From: Candidatus Saccharimonadota bacterium
GTDB taxonomy: Bacteria; Patescibacteriota; Saccharimonadia; Saccharimonadales; Saccharimonadaceae
Length of the DNA: 64,000 nt
Direction: 5' to 3'
NCBI GenBank assembly: GCA_905372305.1
Contig: CAJPOP010000001.1
Location: 496,001-560,000 of the forward strand
Each line of letters starts with the position of its first letter. Position 1 is the first letter of the stretch. The notes under the pieces were generated by a model. The model was not told the DNA's origin. It made no database searches and saw only the letters and a program-made list of their open reading frames with translations. This document shows, piece after piece, positions 1 to 7,246 of the stretch. The position numbers and the translations under genes are program-made.

Positions 1-1
1 A

Positions 2-238
2 TTCGAAAAAGTCCTAGCGGGCGAGAAAACATTTGATATGAGGGTGGCCGATTTTGACATCCAACCCAGCGACATTCTGGAACAGATTGAGGTAAATTAT
101 GACGGAGCGCCGACCGGCCGCAAAGTCCGTCATGTAGTCGGCGAAGTTTTACGCACGAAAGAAGTTGATTTTTGGAAGCAAGAAGATATTGATCAGTACG
201 GCTACCAGGTGATGTCGCTTGCCGAGCGGGTTGATTAG
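2..238 (+). CDS. ASCH/DUF3850-like domain protein, 3' part only
   Basis: The frame is already open at the left edge and ends at TAG 236-238, so 78 codons are visible and the start lies outside the window. The visible part begins F-E-K-V-L-A-G-E-K-T-F-D-M-R and continues with a D-I-Q-P-S-D-I-L segment. This resembles the F..V..G.K..E.R..D....GD.L pattern of ASCH-superfamily proteins, DUF3850 branch, which are small beta-barrel proteins thought to bind RNA. The family call rests on this short pattern. A NUDIX gene follows after 37 nt on the same strand. Function in the cell is not known. Confidence 0.55.
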   Translation, partial: FEKVLAGEKTFDMRVADFDIQPSDILEQIEVNYDGAPTGRKVRHVVGEVLRTKEVDFWKQEDIDQYGYQVMSLAERVD

Positions 239-275
239 TACAAATTTTAGAAAGTTACTGCGATAAGGAGCAAAG

Positions 276-761
276 ATGACCAAATCCATCATCTGCAAAG
301 ACGTCTTCGGCAATCAATATACCGTTCCTGTTGACGAACTAAATATTCGCGTCGGCGTGTACGCAATTATTGTTGAGGATAATAAGATTCTTTTGACTCA
401 GCAATGGGACGGCTATAGCTTGATTGGCGGCGGTGTCGAGAAAGGCGAAACGATTGAGGAATCAATTGTCCGCGAAGTCAAGGAAGAGACTGGACTAACC
501 ATCATGCCAGATAAAATCATTCACCAGGCAACTACTTTTTTTAAGCGCAACGCCGAGGCGCAAGCTAACCAGTCAATCCAACTGTACTTCACCCATAGCC
601 AGCTGCACGGGCAAATCGATAACGACAACATAACCGACAGCGAAAAAACTTATACTAACGGCACGCCGGAGTGGGTTGATCTGGATAAAGTTAATGATAT
701 CGATTTCCGGCATAGCGTAAGTTTGAGGGCGATTTTAGGGGCATATGGTGAGGGTAAATAA
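276..761 (+). CDS. NUDIX hydrolase
   Basis: A 161-residue protein with a complete NUDIX box, GGVEKGETIEES followed by IVREVKEETGL (about residues 51-74), the Mg2+-binding helix that hydrolyses nucleoside diphosphates linked to another group. The start is set by AAGGAG at about 265-270. The substrate cannot be told from the box. The last ~30 residues (PEW.DLDKV...FRHSVSLRAILGAY) are matched by a decayed copy at 6245-6346, so the gene has been duplicated in this genome. It lies next to a broken Ham1-type NTP pyrophosphatase, another nucleotide-cleaning enzyme. Confidence 0.9.
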   Translation: MTKSIICKDVFGNQYTVPVDELNIRVGVYAIIVEDNKILLTQQWDGYSLIGGGVEKGETIEESIVREVKEETGLTIMPDKIIHQATTFFKRNAEAQANQSIQLYFTHSQLHGQIDNDNITDSEKTYTNGTPEWVDLDKVNDIDFRHSVSLRAILGAYGEGK

Positions 762-814
762 GTAAAGCATTAGGAGTCTGCGTAAATAGTGTTGAATGAC
801 GTATACTTAATATC

Positions 815-1404
815 ATGACGAGTCAGTTCCACCCAATTCACTTCATCACCTCCAACCAGCGCAAGTTCACCAGCCTCCAAAAACTCCTCCAACCGCTCGG
901 TATTGATCTGCAGCAGCTCGACTATGATTTTGACGAGGGGCGGGGCTGGATATTCAAACGATTGCCAAAAGTAAACTATCTCAGGCCAAGAAAGTTTTTC
1001 CAAACAAGCGCCTGATCGTTGATGATCGCGGCTTTTTCATCCCAGCGCTGAAAGGTTTTCCGGGGCCGTTTGTTAAATTGCTACTGGACAGTTTTAGCTA
1101 TCCAGGGATTATCAAGCTAATGCAAGGTGAAACTGATCGCCGAGCCATCTTTTCTTTCGCGGTTGGCTATTTTGACGGCGAAAAAGACCATATTTTCGTA
1201 GCCGACGAGGAGGGATTTATCATTGATGAGCCGCGCGGTGATAATCTCCATGGCTGGACGGAATTGTTATATATTTATGGACACCCGAGCTTTCCCGGCC
1301 GTAGTTTGGCAGAATTGAATGATGAGGAGTGGAAAGAGTACTTGGCGGCAATTGAGGCGGTTGATGGATTTGTGATGTTAAGAGATTATTTGGCAAAAAC
1401 ATAA
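815..1404 (+). pseudogene. Ham1/RdgB-type non-canonical NTP pyrophosphatase, frameshifted
   Basis: Two frames together give one Ham1-family protein. Frame A starts at ATG 815 and encodes ..HFITSNQRKFTSLQKLL..LDYDFDE, the family's N-terminal (V/I)T.N..K motif. From about 938-943 the sequence continues in another frame as GLDIQTIAKSKLSQAKKVF, then VDDRGFFIPALKGFPGPF (the substrate loop), then RRAIFSF, and ends at TAA 1402-1404. The shift falls in a G-rich run (gaggggcggggc, 935-946). Frame A alone stops at 1013-1015, and no independent start is evident for the second half. A TATACT box at 802-807 sits 7 nt before the ATG. This is either a real pseudogene or a homopolymer error. The family removes dITP/XTP from the nucleotide pool. 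Confidence 0.75.
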
Positions 1405-1436
1405 GACACCCCAGCGCCAAAATCAGGAACATAAAC

Positions 1437-1461
1437 CACCCAAAAGTAATGGGTGTTTTTT
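1437..1461 (+). terminator. weak intrinsic terminator after the Ham1-like gene
   Basis: CACCC (1437-1441) pairs with GGGTG (1451-1455) across a 9-nt loop and is followed by six T. The stem is short. A second imperfect hairpin, AGGCGAG/CTCG..CCT (1470-1489), also runs into T-rich sequence. Confidence 0.45.
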
Positions 1462-1525
1462 GAGGTGCGAGGCGAGGTGTCTCGCGCCTTTTCTTATTTA
1501 TCCAAATGATATAATAGAGGGTAGT

Positions 1526-2197
1526 ATGAAGATCTCCTTGTTCCAGCCTAACACTGCAATAAAGCGCCAGGCAACTCAAGCATTTTTTGACAAAACAGAG
1601 GCAAAACCCCGCGAAGAGGGCGTTGACTTCTCGCTAGCGCTCATTATGGCTGGTGTGCCAGGCGCTGGTAAAACAGAGTATATTAGCTCGTTCATTGAAG
1701 AAAATGAAATATTCAAGCGTAACGCACTGAGGATTGACTTGGATGAAATCATCACTATTTTTGAAGAATATCAGCCTGAAGAAGACAGTAGATTTCGCAG
1801 TATCGGCAATAGGATTGTTGAGAATATTTTGGATCGTGCTTTTAAGGGCGGCTATAACTTTATACTAGATGGCACATTTGCTGGCGCCAAAGCAATCAAT
1901 AATGTGCGACGCGCCATTCGCCATGGCTATCTTGTGTATATCGTTGTGCTAATCGAGGATGTTGAGCAAGCTAAAGAATACACGCGTATCCGTAAAGAAA
2001 AAACCAAAAGAGAAATTAAAGACGAGGCATTTACTAAGACAATATTGGGAATAAAAAAGAATCTTAAAATTATCCAGAGTGAATTTGTTGATAAAGGATT
2101 GCCTGTTGCCGTTAAGTTTATCAAGAAACATTGGCAGAATAGCACGGTTAGCTACAAAATAACGTGGTCTAGCATTGATGACTTATACAAAGAATGA
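1526..2197 (+). CDS. zeta-toxin-like P-loop kinase
   Basis: A 223-residue protein with Walker A GVPGAGKTEYI near residue 45, followed by a helix-rich region with RIDLDEII and FILDGTFA, the layout of zeta-toxin/AAA_33 kinases that phosphorylate small molecules or nucleotides. I place the start at ATG 1526 rather than at upstream in-frame codons, because a perfect TATAAT (1510-1515) lies 10 nt before it. The mRNA would then be leaderless or nearly so, and codons upstream of 1526 would not be transcribed. No epsilon-type antitoxin is visible next to it; a 57-residue basic protein follows. A housekeeping kinase is as likely as a toxin. Confidence 0.65.
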   Translation: MKISLFQPNTAIKRQATQAFFDKTEAKPREEGVDFSLALIMAGVPGAGKTEYISSFIEENEIFKRNALRIDLDEIITIFEEYQPEEDSRFRSIGNRIVENILDRAFKGGYNFILDGTFAGAKAINNVRRAIRHGYLVYIVVLIEDVEQAKEYTRIRKEKTKREIKDEAFTKTILGIKKNLKIIQSEFVDKGLPVAVKFIKKHWQNSTVSYKITWSSIDDLYKE

Positions 2198-2210
2198 TAG
2201 AATACTCCAT

Positions 2211-2384
2211 ATGGATAAGCTTAGAAAGACCGTAGGAGTAAACTCTCTAAGAAATAAAATCAAAAAGCAAGCAGCGATAGCTCGTCAAAATAAAATGAAA
2301 AAGATCCTAGAGGATCCGAAGAAAATTCGTTCCGCCGCTCAAGGCGCGGTTAGACGGCAGCAGAAATTGGCCGGAATTAGGTAA
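2211..2384 (+). CDS. small basic protein, unknown
   Basis: A 57-residue, strongly basic protein (M-D-K-L-R-K-T-V.., many K/R, ending ..RRQQKLAGIR) with no recognised family. The start at 2211 is chosen because a TAGAAT box (2198-2203) overlaps the stop of the preceding kinase gene and ends 7 nt before this ATG. An in-frame ATG at 2175 would overlap the kinase gene. High charge and small size would fit a nucleic-acid-binding protein, but nothing in the sequence proves this. Confidence 0.45.
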   Translation: MDKLRKTVGVNSLRNKIKKQAAIARQNKMKKILEDPKKIRSAAQGAVRRQQKLAGIR

Positions 2385-2486
2385 GTAATTTTGTACCCAA
2401 AGAATTAGTCAATGTCAACTTACTAGCCGTACACCACAGCAGGGTGTATAATTAATCCTATCAATAAACCATAAACAAAGGAATAT

Positions 2487-2720
2487 ATGAATATCAAACC
2501 TCTAGACATAGTATCTATGATAGGTATTATTATCGTAGTATCAAGTAGCGCTATCTCTACATATATTGCCGTAAAAGCAAGCAAGAAGCAAAAAGCTCAG
2601 CAAGAAAAAGACGCTAAAACTAAAAAGACAGAACCAAACAATCCCGCAGCAAACACCAGCGAACTCCGCGCTGAACTAGATGCTTTGAAGAAACGGGTTG
2701 CAGCGCTGGAGAAGAAATAG
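2487..2720 (+). CDS. small membrane protein with coiled-coil tail
   Basis: A 77-residue protein with one hydrophobic segment (about residues 8-28, IVSMIGIIIVVSSSAISTYI), then a K/Q-rich linker and a heptad-like C-terminus (ELRAELDALKKRVAALEKK) that should form a short coiled coil. The start has AAAGGA 8-10 nt upstream, and a TATAAT lies at about 2445-2450, so unlike many neighbours this gene has a leader and a ribosome binding site. Layout is like that of small scaffold or stress proteins, but no family is recognised. Confidence 0.6.
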   Translation: MNIKPLDIVSMIGIIIVVSSSAISTYIAVKASKKQKAQQEKDAKTKKTEPNNPAANTSELRAELDALKKRVAALEKK

Positions 2721-2750
2721 GCAATCACAACCTAAAAATGTCATCATCTA

Positions 2751-2777
2751 TTAGGACATTTTGTCCTAAAGTATAAT
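2751..2777 (+). promoter_or_regulatory. perfect inverted repeat over a promoter (operator candidate)
   Basis: TTAGGACA (2751-2758), a 3-nt spacer, then TGTCCTAA (2762-2769) form a perfect 8-bp inverted repeat, directly followed by TATAAT at 2772-2777. The palindrome would fill the -35/-10 spacer. There is no T-run after it, so it is not a standard terminator. The flanking TCATCTATT (2744-2752) recurs at 2822-2830 next to another TGTCCT (2817-2822). This fits a repressor site for the exporter operon that starts at 2927. Confidence 0.45.
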
Positions 2778-2869
2778 GACAAAATAAGTATTTCTGAAGT
2801 GTTAAATGTACATTTTTGTCCTCATCTATTGATTAGTGAAAAATAATCCGTTGTGGTTTCATTGTCCAT

Positions 2870-2901
2870 TTCACATTCCCTTCACACGCTCCTGCTACAC
2901 T
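2870..2901 (+). promoter_or_regulatory. 11-bp direct repeats upstream of a -10 box
   Basis: TTCACA occurs at 2870-2875 and again at 2881-2886, exactly 11 bp apart, followed by TGC and the -10 box TACACT (2896-2901). There is no good -35 hexamer at 17 bp. Direct repeats one helical turn apart in place of a -35 are typical of OmpR/PhoB-family response-regulator sites. The transcript would start about 20 nt before the first exporter gene, whose ribosome site is AAAGGAG (about 2915-2921). Confidence 0.4.
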
Positions 2902-2926
2902 GACATAGAACCAAGAAAGGAGATCT

Positions 2927-4309
2927 ATGTCATTTATACAACGTGCCTGGTTGTATATCACCAGGAAAAAACTCAAAACGCTGATTTTGCTGGCGATTTT
3001 GCTGTGTATGTCGACGATTATGCTGAGTGGATTTGCCATCAAGCATTCGACCGACGCGGCGGCGCAGTCGCTCGACAAAACGCTCAAGGCCGGCTTTACG
3101 CTGGGCAATAATCCGCGCACTAATCCAGGAACCGCCCGCGGTTCGGGAACGGTGTCGAACAAAGACATTGACGCGGTGAAAAATCTGGAAGGTGTGACGG
3201 ATTACGTCAAGCGCCAGAACGCCACGGTCGATTTTATCAATACCAAACTGGTGCCACTACCGAGCGGTGGCAGCGGCTATGACGCCCAAAAAGACAAGCA
3301 ATTTGGCAACGCCGCAACCATCATCGGCGTTAATAAATCTGAGTCCGAGAAGAAGTTCCGCGCCGAGTCGCTCAAGCTCATCGCTGGCCGGCACATCACC
3401 GAGAACGATTCGCACAAGATTTTGGTGCACGAAGATTTTGCCAAGGCCAATAACCTGAAGCTTGGCAGTAAAATTAAACTGAAGGCTAACCAATACGACA
3501 CCGACAACGAGCATCCATCCAAGGACGAGGTTGAGGTAGAAATCGTCGGTATATTTAACGGCAAAAACCCAAAGCAAGCGACGTATCAGGTGGAGCTGTT
3601 CGAGAATTTGTTCCTGACTGACCTCGCGACAACTCGCCGATTGAACGCGTATACCGAGCAAAATGAGATTTACCAGGACGCCACGTTCTTCACCAAAGGC
3701 ACCAAGCAGCTGGACGAGGTGATGGCACAGGCGAATAAATTGCCGGTCAATTGGCAAAAGTATCAATTGAATAAGAATAGCCAGGAATTAGCCGGCGTGA
3801 CTGGCGCGGTAAATGGCGTGTACGGCTTGATCGACGGTATGTTGTGGGCGACGGCGCTGGTCAGCGTCGCGGTGATCGGTATGGTGCTGTACTTGTGGAT
3901 GAACGAGCGCAAGCGCGAGGCGGGCGTGCTCTTGGCGACGGGCGTGCCGCAGTCAAAGATTGTGTTGCAATATATCGCTGAGCTAGTGATGATCGCGGTG
4001 CTGAGCTTCGGTGCGTCGTACTTTACCGCAGGGCTGATTGCTCAACAAATGGGCGATCACGTGGTGTCGCAGGCGGCACAGAGCGCCACACGTCAAGCGG
4101 GCAGTTCCCTCAACGGTGCGTCGCTCGGTGCTGACGCTGATTCGGTGACGTCATCACGCACGCTAGAGAAGGTGACGGTTGGTGTGCAACCGACAGATCT
4201 GCTGGCAGTGTGGGGCGCTGGGCTGGCGGTGATTATCATCGCGGTGCTGCTGGCCTCTCGACCAATTACCCAGTCAACGCCAAAAGAATTACTAACCGAA
4301 GTGGACTAG
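2927..4309 (+). CDS. ABC transporter permease, FtsX/MacB type (first)
   Basis: A 460-residue permease. It has an N-terminal transmembrane segment (about residues 18-36), a large extracytoplasmic MacB-PCD-like domain (to about residue 300), then three hydrophobic segments around residues 305-325, 350-370 and 430-450. The NERKREAGVLLATG stretch is the conserved cytoplasmic loop of FtsX-like permeases that contacts the ATPase. It is the first gene of a three-gene operon, with a second permease after 6 nt and an ATPase. Systems of this type export peptides or lipoproteins, or sense and resist antimicrobial peptides; the substrate is unknown. Confidence 0.85.
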   Translation: MSFIQRAWLYITRKKLKTLILLAILLCMSTIMLSGFAIKHSTDAAAQSLDKTLKAGFTLGNNPRTNPGTARGSGTVSNKDIDAVKNLEGVTDYVKRQNATVDFINTKLVPLPSGGSGYDAQKDKQFGNAATIIGVNKSESEKKFRAESLKLIAGRHITENDSHKILVHEDFAKANNLKLGSKIKLKANQYDTDNEHPSKDEVEVEIVGIFNGKNPKQATYQVELFENLFLTDLATTRRLNAYTEQNEIYQDATFFTKGTKQLDEVMAQANKLPVNWQKYQLNKNSQELAGVTGAVNGVYGLIDGMLWATALVSVAVIGMVLYLWMNERKREAGVLLATGVPQSKIVLQYIAELVMIAVLSFGASYFTAGLIAQQMGDHVVSQAAQSATRQAGSSLNGASLGADADSVTSSRTLEKVTVGVQPTDLLAVWGAGLAVIIIAVLLASRPITQSTPKELLTEVD

Positions 4310-4315
4310 GGGCGA

Positions 4316-5557
4316 ATGATGACGATTATCAAACGAGCCTGGACGGCTGTGACGCGTAAACGGCGTCGCAGCCTGACCATCGCCCTGATTATGACGCTGA
4401 TTTTCACGCTGCTCATCGGCACGCTGACAGTGCAGCAAACGATGGCACAGCTGAAGCAATCGGTTGAGCGTAATATCCGCGCCGGCTTTAGTATCGCCAG
4501 CAAGCAGCCGTCGGGCGAGGTGCCGATGGATATCGCGCAGCGAGTGCAGCGCCTGGACAAGGTCAAAGCGCACAATTTCCAGGCAGAGACCACTGCGGGA
4601 CTGCCGGGCAAGCAATTAATCGACACGGCAGGCAGCGGCGTGCAGCTGGACGCTAACGTGGCTGGCGAAGCAAAAGTTACGGGCGCGACACAGAGCGATC
4701 TGCTCGGCGAGTTCACCGGTAAATTTTACCAACTGGAGCAGGGTAGGCACTTGACCGAGCGCGACCAAAATGCGGCCCTGATTCATAAAACATTCGCCGA
4801 GAAAAACGATATCAAGCCAGGCGACAAGCTGGACATCACCAAAGACGGCCGGCGGGTGACGGTGACTGTCATGGGTATCTTCAGCGGCAAAGGTGAAAAG
4901 CCAGCAGTCTTACAGTCCGACATGGCGGAGAATCATCTCATCACCAATCTGGCTGCGGCGCAGCAGCTGACAGGTAGCCAGCAGTTGACGCGGGCGACGT
5001 ATTTCGCCGAAAATCCGCACCAGCTGAAGTCGCTAACGGATCGTGTCAAAAGCCTACCAAACGTCGATTGGCAGAAATTCAGCCTGACTGACAACGGGGC
5101 CGTGTTCGCTGGCATCCTCCAAAACATCGCTGGCGTTCAAAACATTTTGACGATTGCCACCATCGGTGCAGCCGCGGCAGGGTTGGCGGTGCTGTCGCTG
5201 GTGCTGGTGTTCTGGGTGCGCGGCCGCTTGCATGAAATTGGCATCTTGCTATCCATCGGCACGTCGAAGCGGCAGATTATCGGGCAGTTCTTGGCGGAAC
5301 TCGCAATCATCGCCGCAGTCAGTTCGGTGTTCGCACTCGCCATCGGCTCGGTCGCCTCGTCGCAGATTTCTACCGCCCTGACAGCGCAAACCGACCAAAG
5401 CCAGCGCATAGAAAAGACTGCGGTGCAAGCCGCGCCACCAGCAACTTATCTGCAGGCTTTCGCCTTTGGCTACATGGTCGTTCTGCTATCAGCCATCGCT
5501 GCCACTGCGCCAATCATGCGCCAATCACCAAAGCAAATTTTAGCAAAACTAAGTTAG
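4316..5557 (+). CDS. ABC transporter permease, FtsX/MacB type (second)
   Basis: A 413-residue paralogue of the preceding permease with the same plan: N-terminal membrane segment (about residues 19-37), extracytoplasmic domain with the same GRHLTERD...IHK.FA...GDK motif series, and three C-terminal membrane segments. RLHEIGILLSIGTSKRQI is the FtsX-family coupling loop. The two permeases probably form a heterodimer. Two ATGs in tandem (4316 and 4319) follow a GGGGCGA sequence, and either may be used. The gene is 6 nt from its upstream partner and 7 nt from the ATPase gene. Confidence 0.85.
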   Translation: MMTIIKRAWTAVTRKRRRSLTIALIMTLIFTLLIGTLTVQQTMAQLKQSVERNIRAGFSIASKQPSGEVPMDIAQRVQRLDKVKAHNFQAETTAGLPGKQLIDTAGSGVQLDANVAGEAKVTGATQSDLLGEFTGKFYQLEQGRHLTERDQNAALIHKTFAEKNDIKPGDKLDITKDGRRVTVTVMGIFSGKGEKPAVLQSDMAENHLITNLAAAQQLTGSQQLTRATYFAENPHQLKSLTDRVKSLPNVDWQKFSLTDNGAVFAGILQNIAGVQNILTIATIGAAAAGLAVLSLVLVFWVRGRLHEIGILLSIGTSKRQIIGQFLAELAIIAAVSSVFALAIGSVASSQISTALTAQTDQSQRIEKTAVQAAPPATYLQAFAFGYMVVLLSAIAATAPIMRQSPKQILAKLS

Positions 5558-5564
5558 GAGTACT

Positions 5565-6194
5565 ATGTCAATACTTACTTTACGCGATATCATCTATTCA
5601 TACGCCGATGGCACTAGCAATGTGCTCAACGGCATCAATCATAAATTTGAAAAAGGCAAGTTCTACGCCATCGTCGGTAGTTCTGGCGCTGGTAAATCGA
5701 CCCTGTTGGGGCTGCTAGCAGGGCTGGACACGCCGACCGGCGGGCAGATTTTGTTCGACGATGAAGACATCGCCGAGCAGGGGTATTCGCATCATCGCAA
5801 ACACAATATCTCGCTGGTGTTTCAGAATTATAATCTAATTGATTATCTGACGCCGCTGGAAAACTTGAAATTGGTTAATCCTAAAGCCACCAACGAAACA
5901 TTGCACACCATGGGCCTGGACGATGATCACATCAATCGCAATGTTATGAAACTGTCTGGCGGGCAACAACAGCGTGTGGCGATTGGGCGAGCGCTAGTAT
6001 CCTCCGCGCCGATCATCTTGGCGGACGAGCCGACCGGCAACCTGGACGAAACCACCGCCGCCGACATCATCGACATCCTGCGCCGAGCCGCCCACGAAAA
6101 CGACAAATGCGTCATCGTCGTCACCCACAGCAAACAGCTGGCCAAAGAGGCGGATGTGGTGTTGAAACTGAAGGATAAGAAACTAAAGAAGTAA
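5565..6194 (+). CDS. ABC transporter ATP-binding protein, MacB/LolD type
   Basis: A 209-residue ATPase with Walker A GSSGAGKST (about residues 38-46), Q-loop VFQNYN, signature LSGGQQQRVAIGRAL and Walker B IILADEPTGNLDE, the extended Walker B typical of the LolD/MacB/FtsE group. It powers the two permeases encoded just upstream. AGGAG lies 5-9 nt before the ATG. There is no membrane segment, so it acts at the cytoplasmic face of the membrane. Confidence 0.92.
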   Translation: MSILTLRDIIYSYADGTSNVLNGINHKFEKGKFYAIVGSSGAGKSTLLGLLAGLDTPTGGQILFDDEDIAEQGYSHHRKHNISLVFQNYNLIDYLTPLENLKLVNPKATNETLHTMGLDDDHINRNVMKLSGGQQQRVAIGRALVSSAPIILADEPTGNLDETTAADIIDILRRAAHENDKCVIVVTHSKQLAKEADVVLKLKDKKLKK

Positions 6195-6244
6195 AATCAA
6201 TAATACTGCTCATCAAGCGGGCTGATTAACGCAATTTTATAAAG

Positions 6245-6346
6245 CCAGAATGAATTCACTTGGATAAGGTTGACAGTATAAACATAAACTTCCAGCATAG
6301 CGTTAGTTTTAAAGCGATTCTGCGGGCGTATCATAAAGCAAAGTAA
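6245..6346 (+). pseudogene. NUDIX hydrolase remnant (C-terminal piece)
   Basis: Reading 6245-6346 in one frame gives P-E-stop, then IHLDKVDSININFQHSVSF and KAILRAYHKAK-stop. This lines up with the C-terminus of the intact NUDIX protein at 276-761 (PEWVDLDKVNDI-DFRHSV, SLRAILGAYGEGK). The conserved Trp codon TGG has become TGA (6251-6253). Upstream of 6245 the similarity fades. It is therefore a decayed, truncated paralogue sitting behind the exporter operon. Confidence 0.7.
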
Positions 6347-6373
6347 TAGATATTTGCATATTTCGCCCGCCAG

Positions 6374-6382
6374 CGCTATAAT
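6374..6382 (+). promoter_or_regulatory. promoter of the trp leader
   Basis: TATAAT at 6377-6382 ends 6 nt before the ATG of a 25-codon leader peptide, so the leader transcript should begin at or within a base or two of that ATG. It drives the attenuator and the racemase-trpS genes behind it. Confidence 0.6.
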
Positions 6383-6388
6383 CGCCCC

Positions 6389-6466
6389 ATGACCATAAAA
6401 CAGCAGTCAACAAGTATCGCCTGGCAAAGCACGCGTTTTCGCCGCGGCTTGTTGAATTGTTCGTAA
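6389..6466 (+). CDS. trp-type attenuator leader peptide
   Basis: A 25-codon open frame (M-T-I-K-Q-Q-S-T-S-I-A-W-Q-S-T.., stop TAA 6464-6466) sits between a promoter and an intrinsic terminator upstream of the racemase-trpS genes. It has one Trp codon, TGG 6422-6424, at position 12. The segment 6443-6450, about 20 nt past the Trp codon, can pair with the 5' arm of the terminator. A ribosome stalled at the Trp codon would leave this segment free, while a moving ribosome would cover it. That is the layout of peptide-mediated attenuation. It is too short for most gene callers, and translation is inferred. Confidence 0.55.
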   Translation: MTIKQQSTSIAWQSTRFRRGLLNCS

Positions 6467-6496
6467 ATTTCTTCTAAAAATACCAACCATGATTAG

Positions 6497-6518
6497 AGGC
6501 CGCGCGCGGCCTTTTTTT
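6497..6518 (+). terminator. attenuator terminator upstream of racemase-trpS
   Basis: AGGCCGCGCGCGGCCT (6497-6512) is a perfect 16-nt palindrome followed by a T-run (6512-6518). It lies only 21 nt before the racemase start, so it must be bypassed for the genes to be expressed. The competing pairing CGCGGCTT (6443-6450) with AGGCCGCG (6497-6504) gives 8 bp including one G-U and would act as the antiterminator. Confidence 0.7.
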
Positions 6519-6538
6519 ATATAACCAAAGGAGGAATT

Positions 6539-7246
6539 ATGAAGCAAAGAATAATTATCATTGGTGGCATGGGACCGCAGGCAAGCCTGGAGCTACACCG
6601 GCGGACGATTCAGCAGGCGCTGGCAAACGGCGCGAAGGATGGCGCGGATTTTCCGTACATCGTTCATGTGTCGCTGCCGGTTCTTGATTTTATCGCCAAT
6701 GAATCGCGGCGCAGCGAAGCCTTGGAAATTATCATAAACGAACTGAAAAACATTGGCGCGTCGATGAACGACGTTATCATAATCGCTTGCAATACCGCGC
6801 ATTTATTGCAGCCCGATATTGAACAGCGGCTGAATATTCGCATAACTTCCATGGCTGATACCGCAATTGATTATGTTAGCCGCCATCATAAAACAATTCG
6901 ATTGCTAGCGTCGCCGACGACCATCCGCACTGGACTATATGACAAGCCGTTGAAAGCCGCCGGAGTAACCGTGTTAACGCTGGATGAAGATGAAGAACAA
7001 GCGCTGGAAGTGATAATTCGCGCAGTAATTTCTGGTCAGACAATGCCGCAGTCAGCGCTGGATAAAATACCAATAACAACCCAATCCGAGCAGGCAAACG
7101 CAGCAAACTATATTAATAATTACCCCAGTAGTCCGCCGATACTATTAGGCTGCACCGAATTATCCTGCGCCTTCGCCGAAAAACCAAACACCATTGACCC
7201 AATGAACATTTTATTACGTTACTTAACAACCAAAGGAGTGTTATAA
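6539..7246 (+). CDS. aspartate/glutamate racemase family protein
   Basis: A 235-residue protein of the Asp/Glu racemase superfamily. It starts with IIIIGGMGPQAS, the N-terminal glycine-rich motif, and contains both catalytic-cysteine motifs, ACNTAH (about residue 84) and LGCTELSC (about residue 203). The family interconverts L- and D-aspartate or glutamate for peptidoglycan. The start has AAAGGAGGAATT just upstream. Its stop overlaps the trpS start (TAATG), so the two are co-translated and both sit behind the Trp-sensing attenuator. Coupling of a racemase to trpS control is not explained by any pathway I know. Confidence 0.85.
   Translation: MKQRIIIIGGMGPQASLELHRRTIQQALANGAKDGADFPYIVHVSLPVLDFIANESRRSEALEIIINELKNIGASMNDVIIIACNTAHLLQPDIEQRLNIRITSMADTAIDYVSRHHKTIRLLASPTTIRTGLYDKPLKAAGVTVLTLDEDEEQALEVIIRAVISGQTMPQSALDKIPITTQSEQANAANYINNYPSSPPILLGCTELSCAFAEKPNTIDPMNILLRYLTTKGVL

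Noticed and set aside
770..1003. Minus-strand frame over the first half of the Ham1-like gene
   Set aside because: The plus-strand reading gives a recognisable family in two frames; the minus frame gives nothing.
3257..3766. Open frames on the minus strand inside the exporter permeases
   Set aside because: Shadows of the well-supported permease gene.
6377..6538. T-box riboswitch for trpS
   Set aside because: The leader is only about 130 nt and has no T-box consensus or specifier loop; a Trp-codon leader peptide explains it better.
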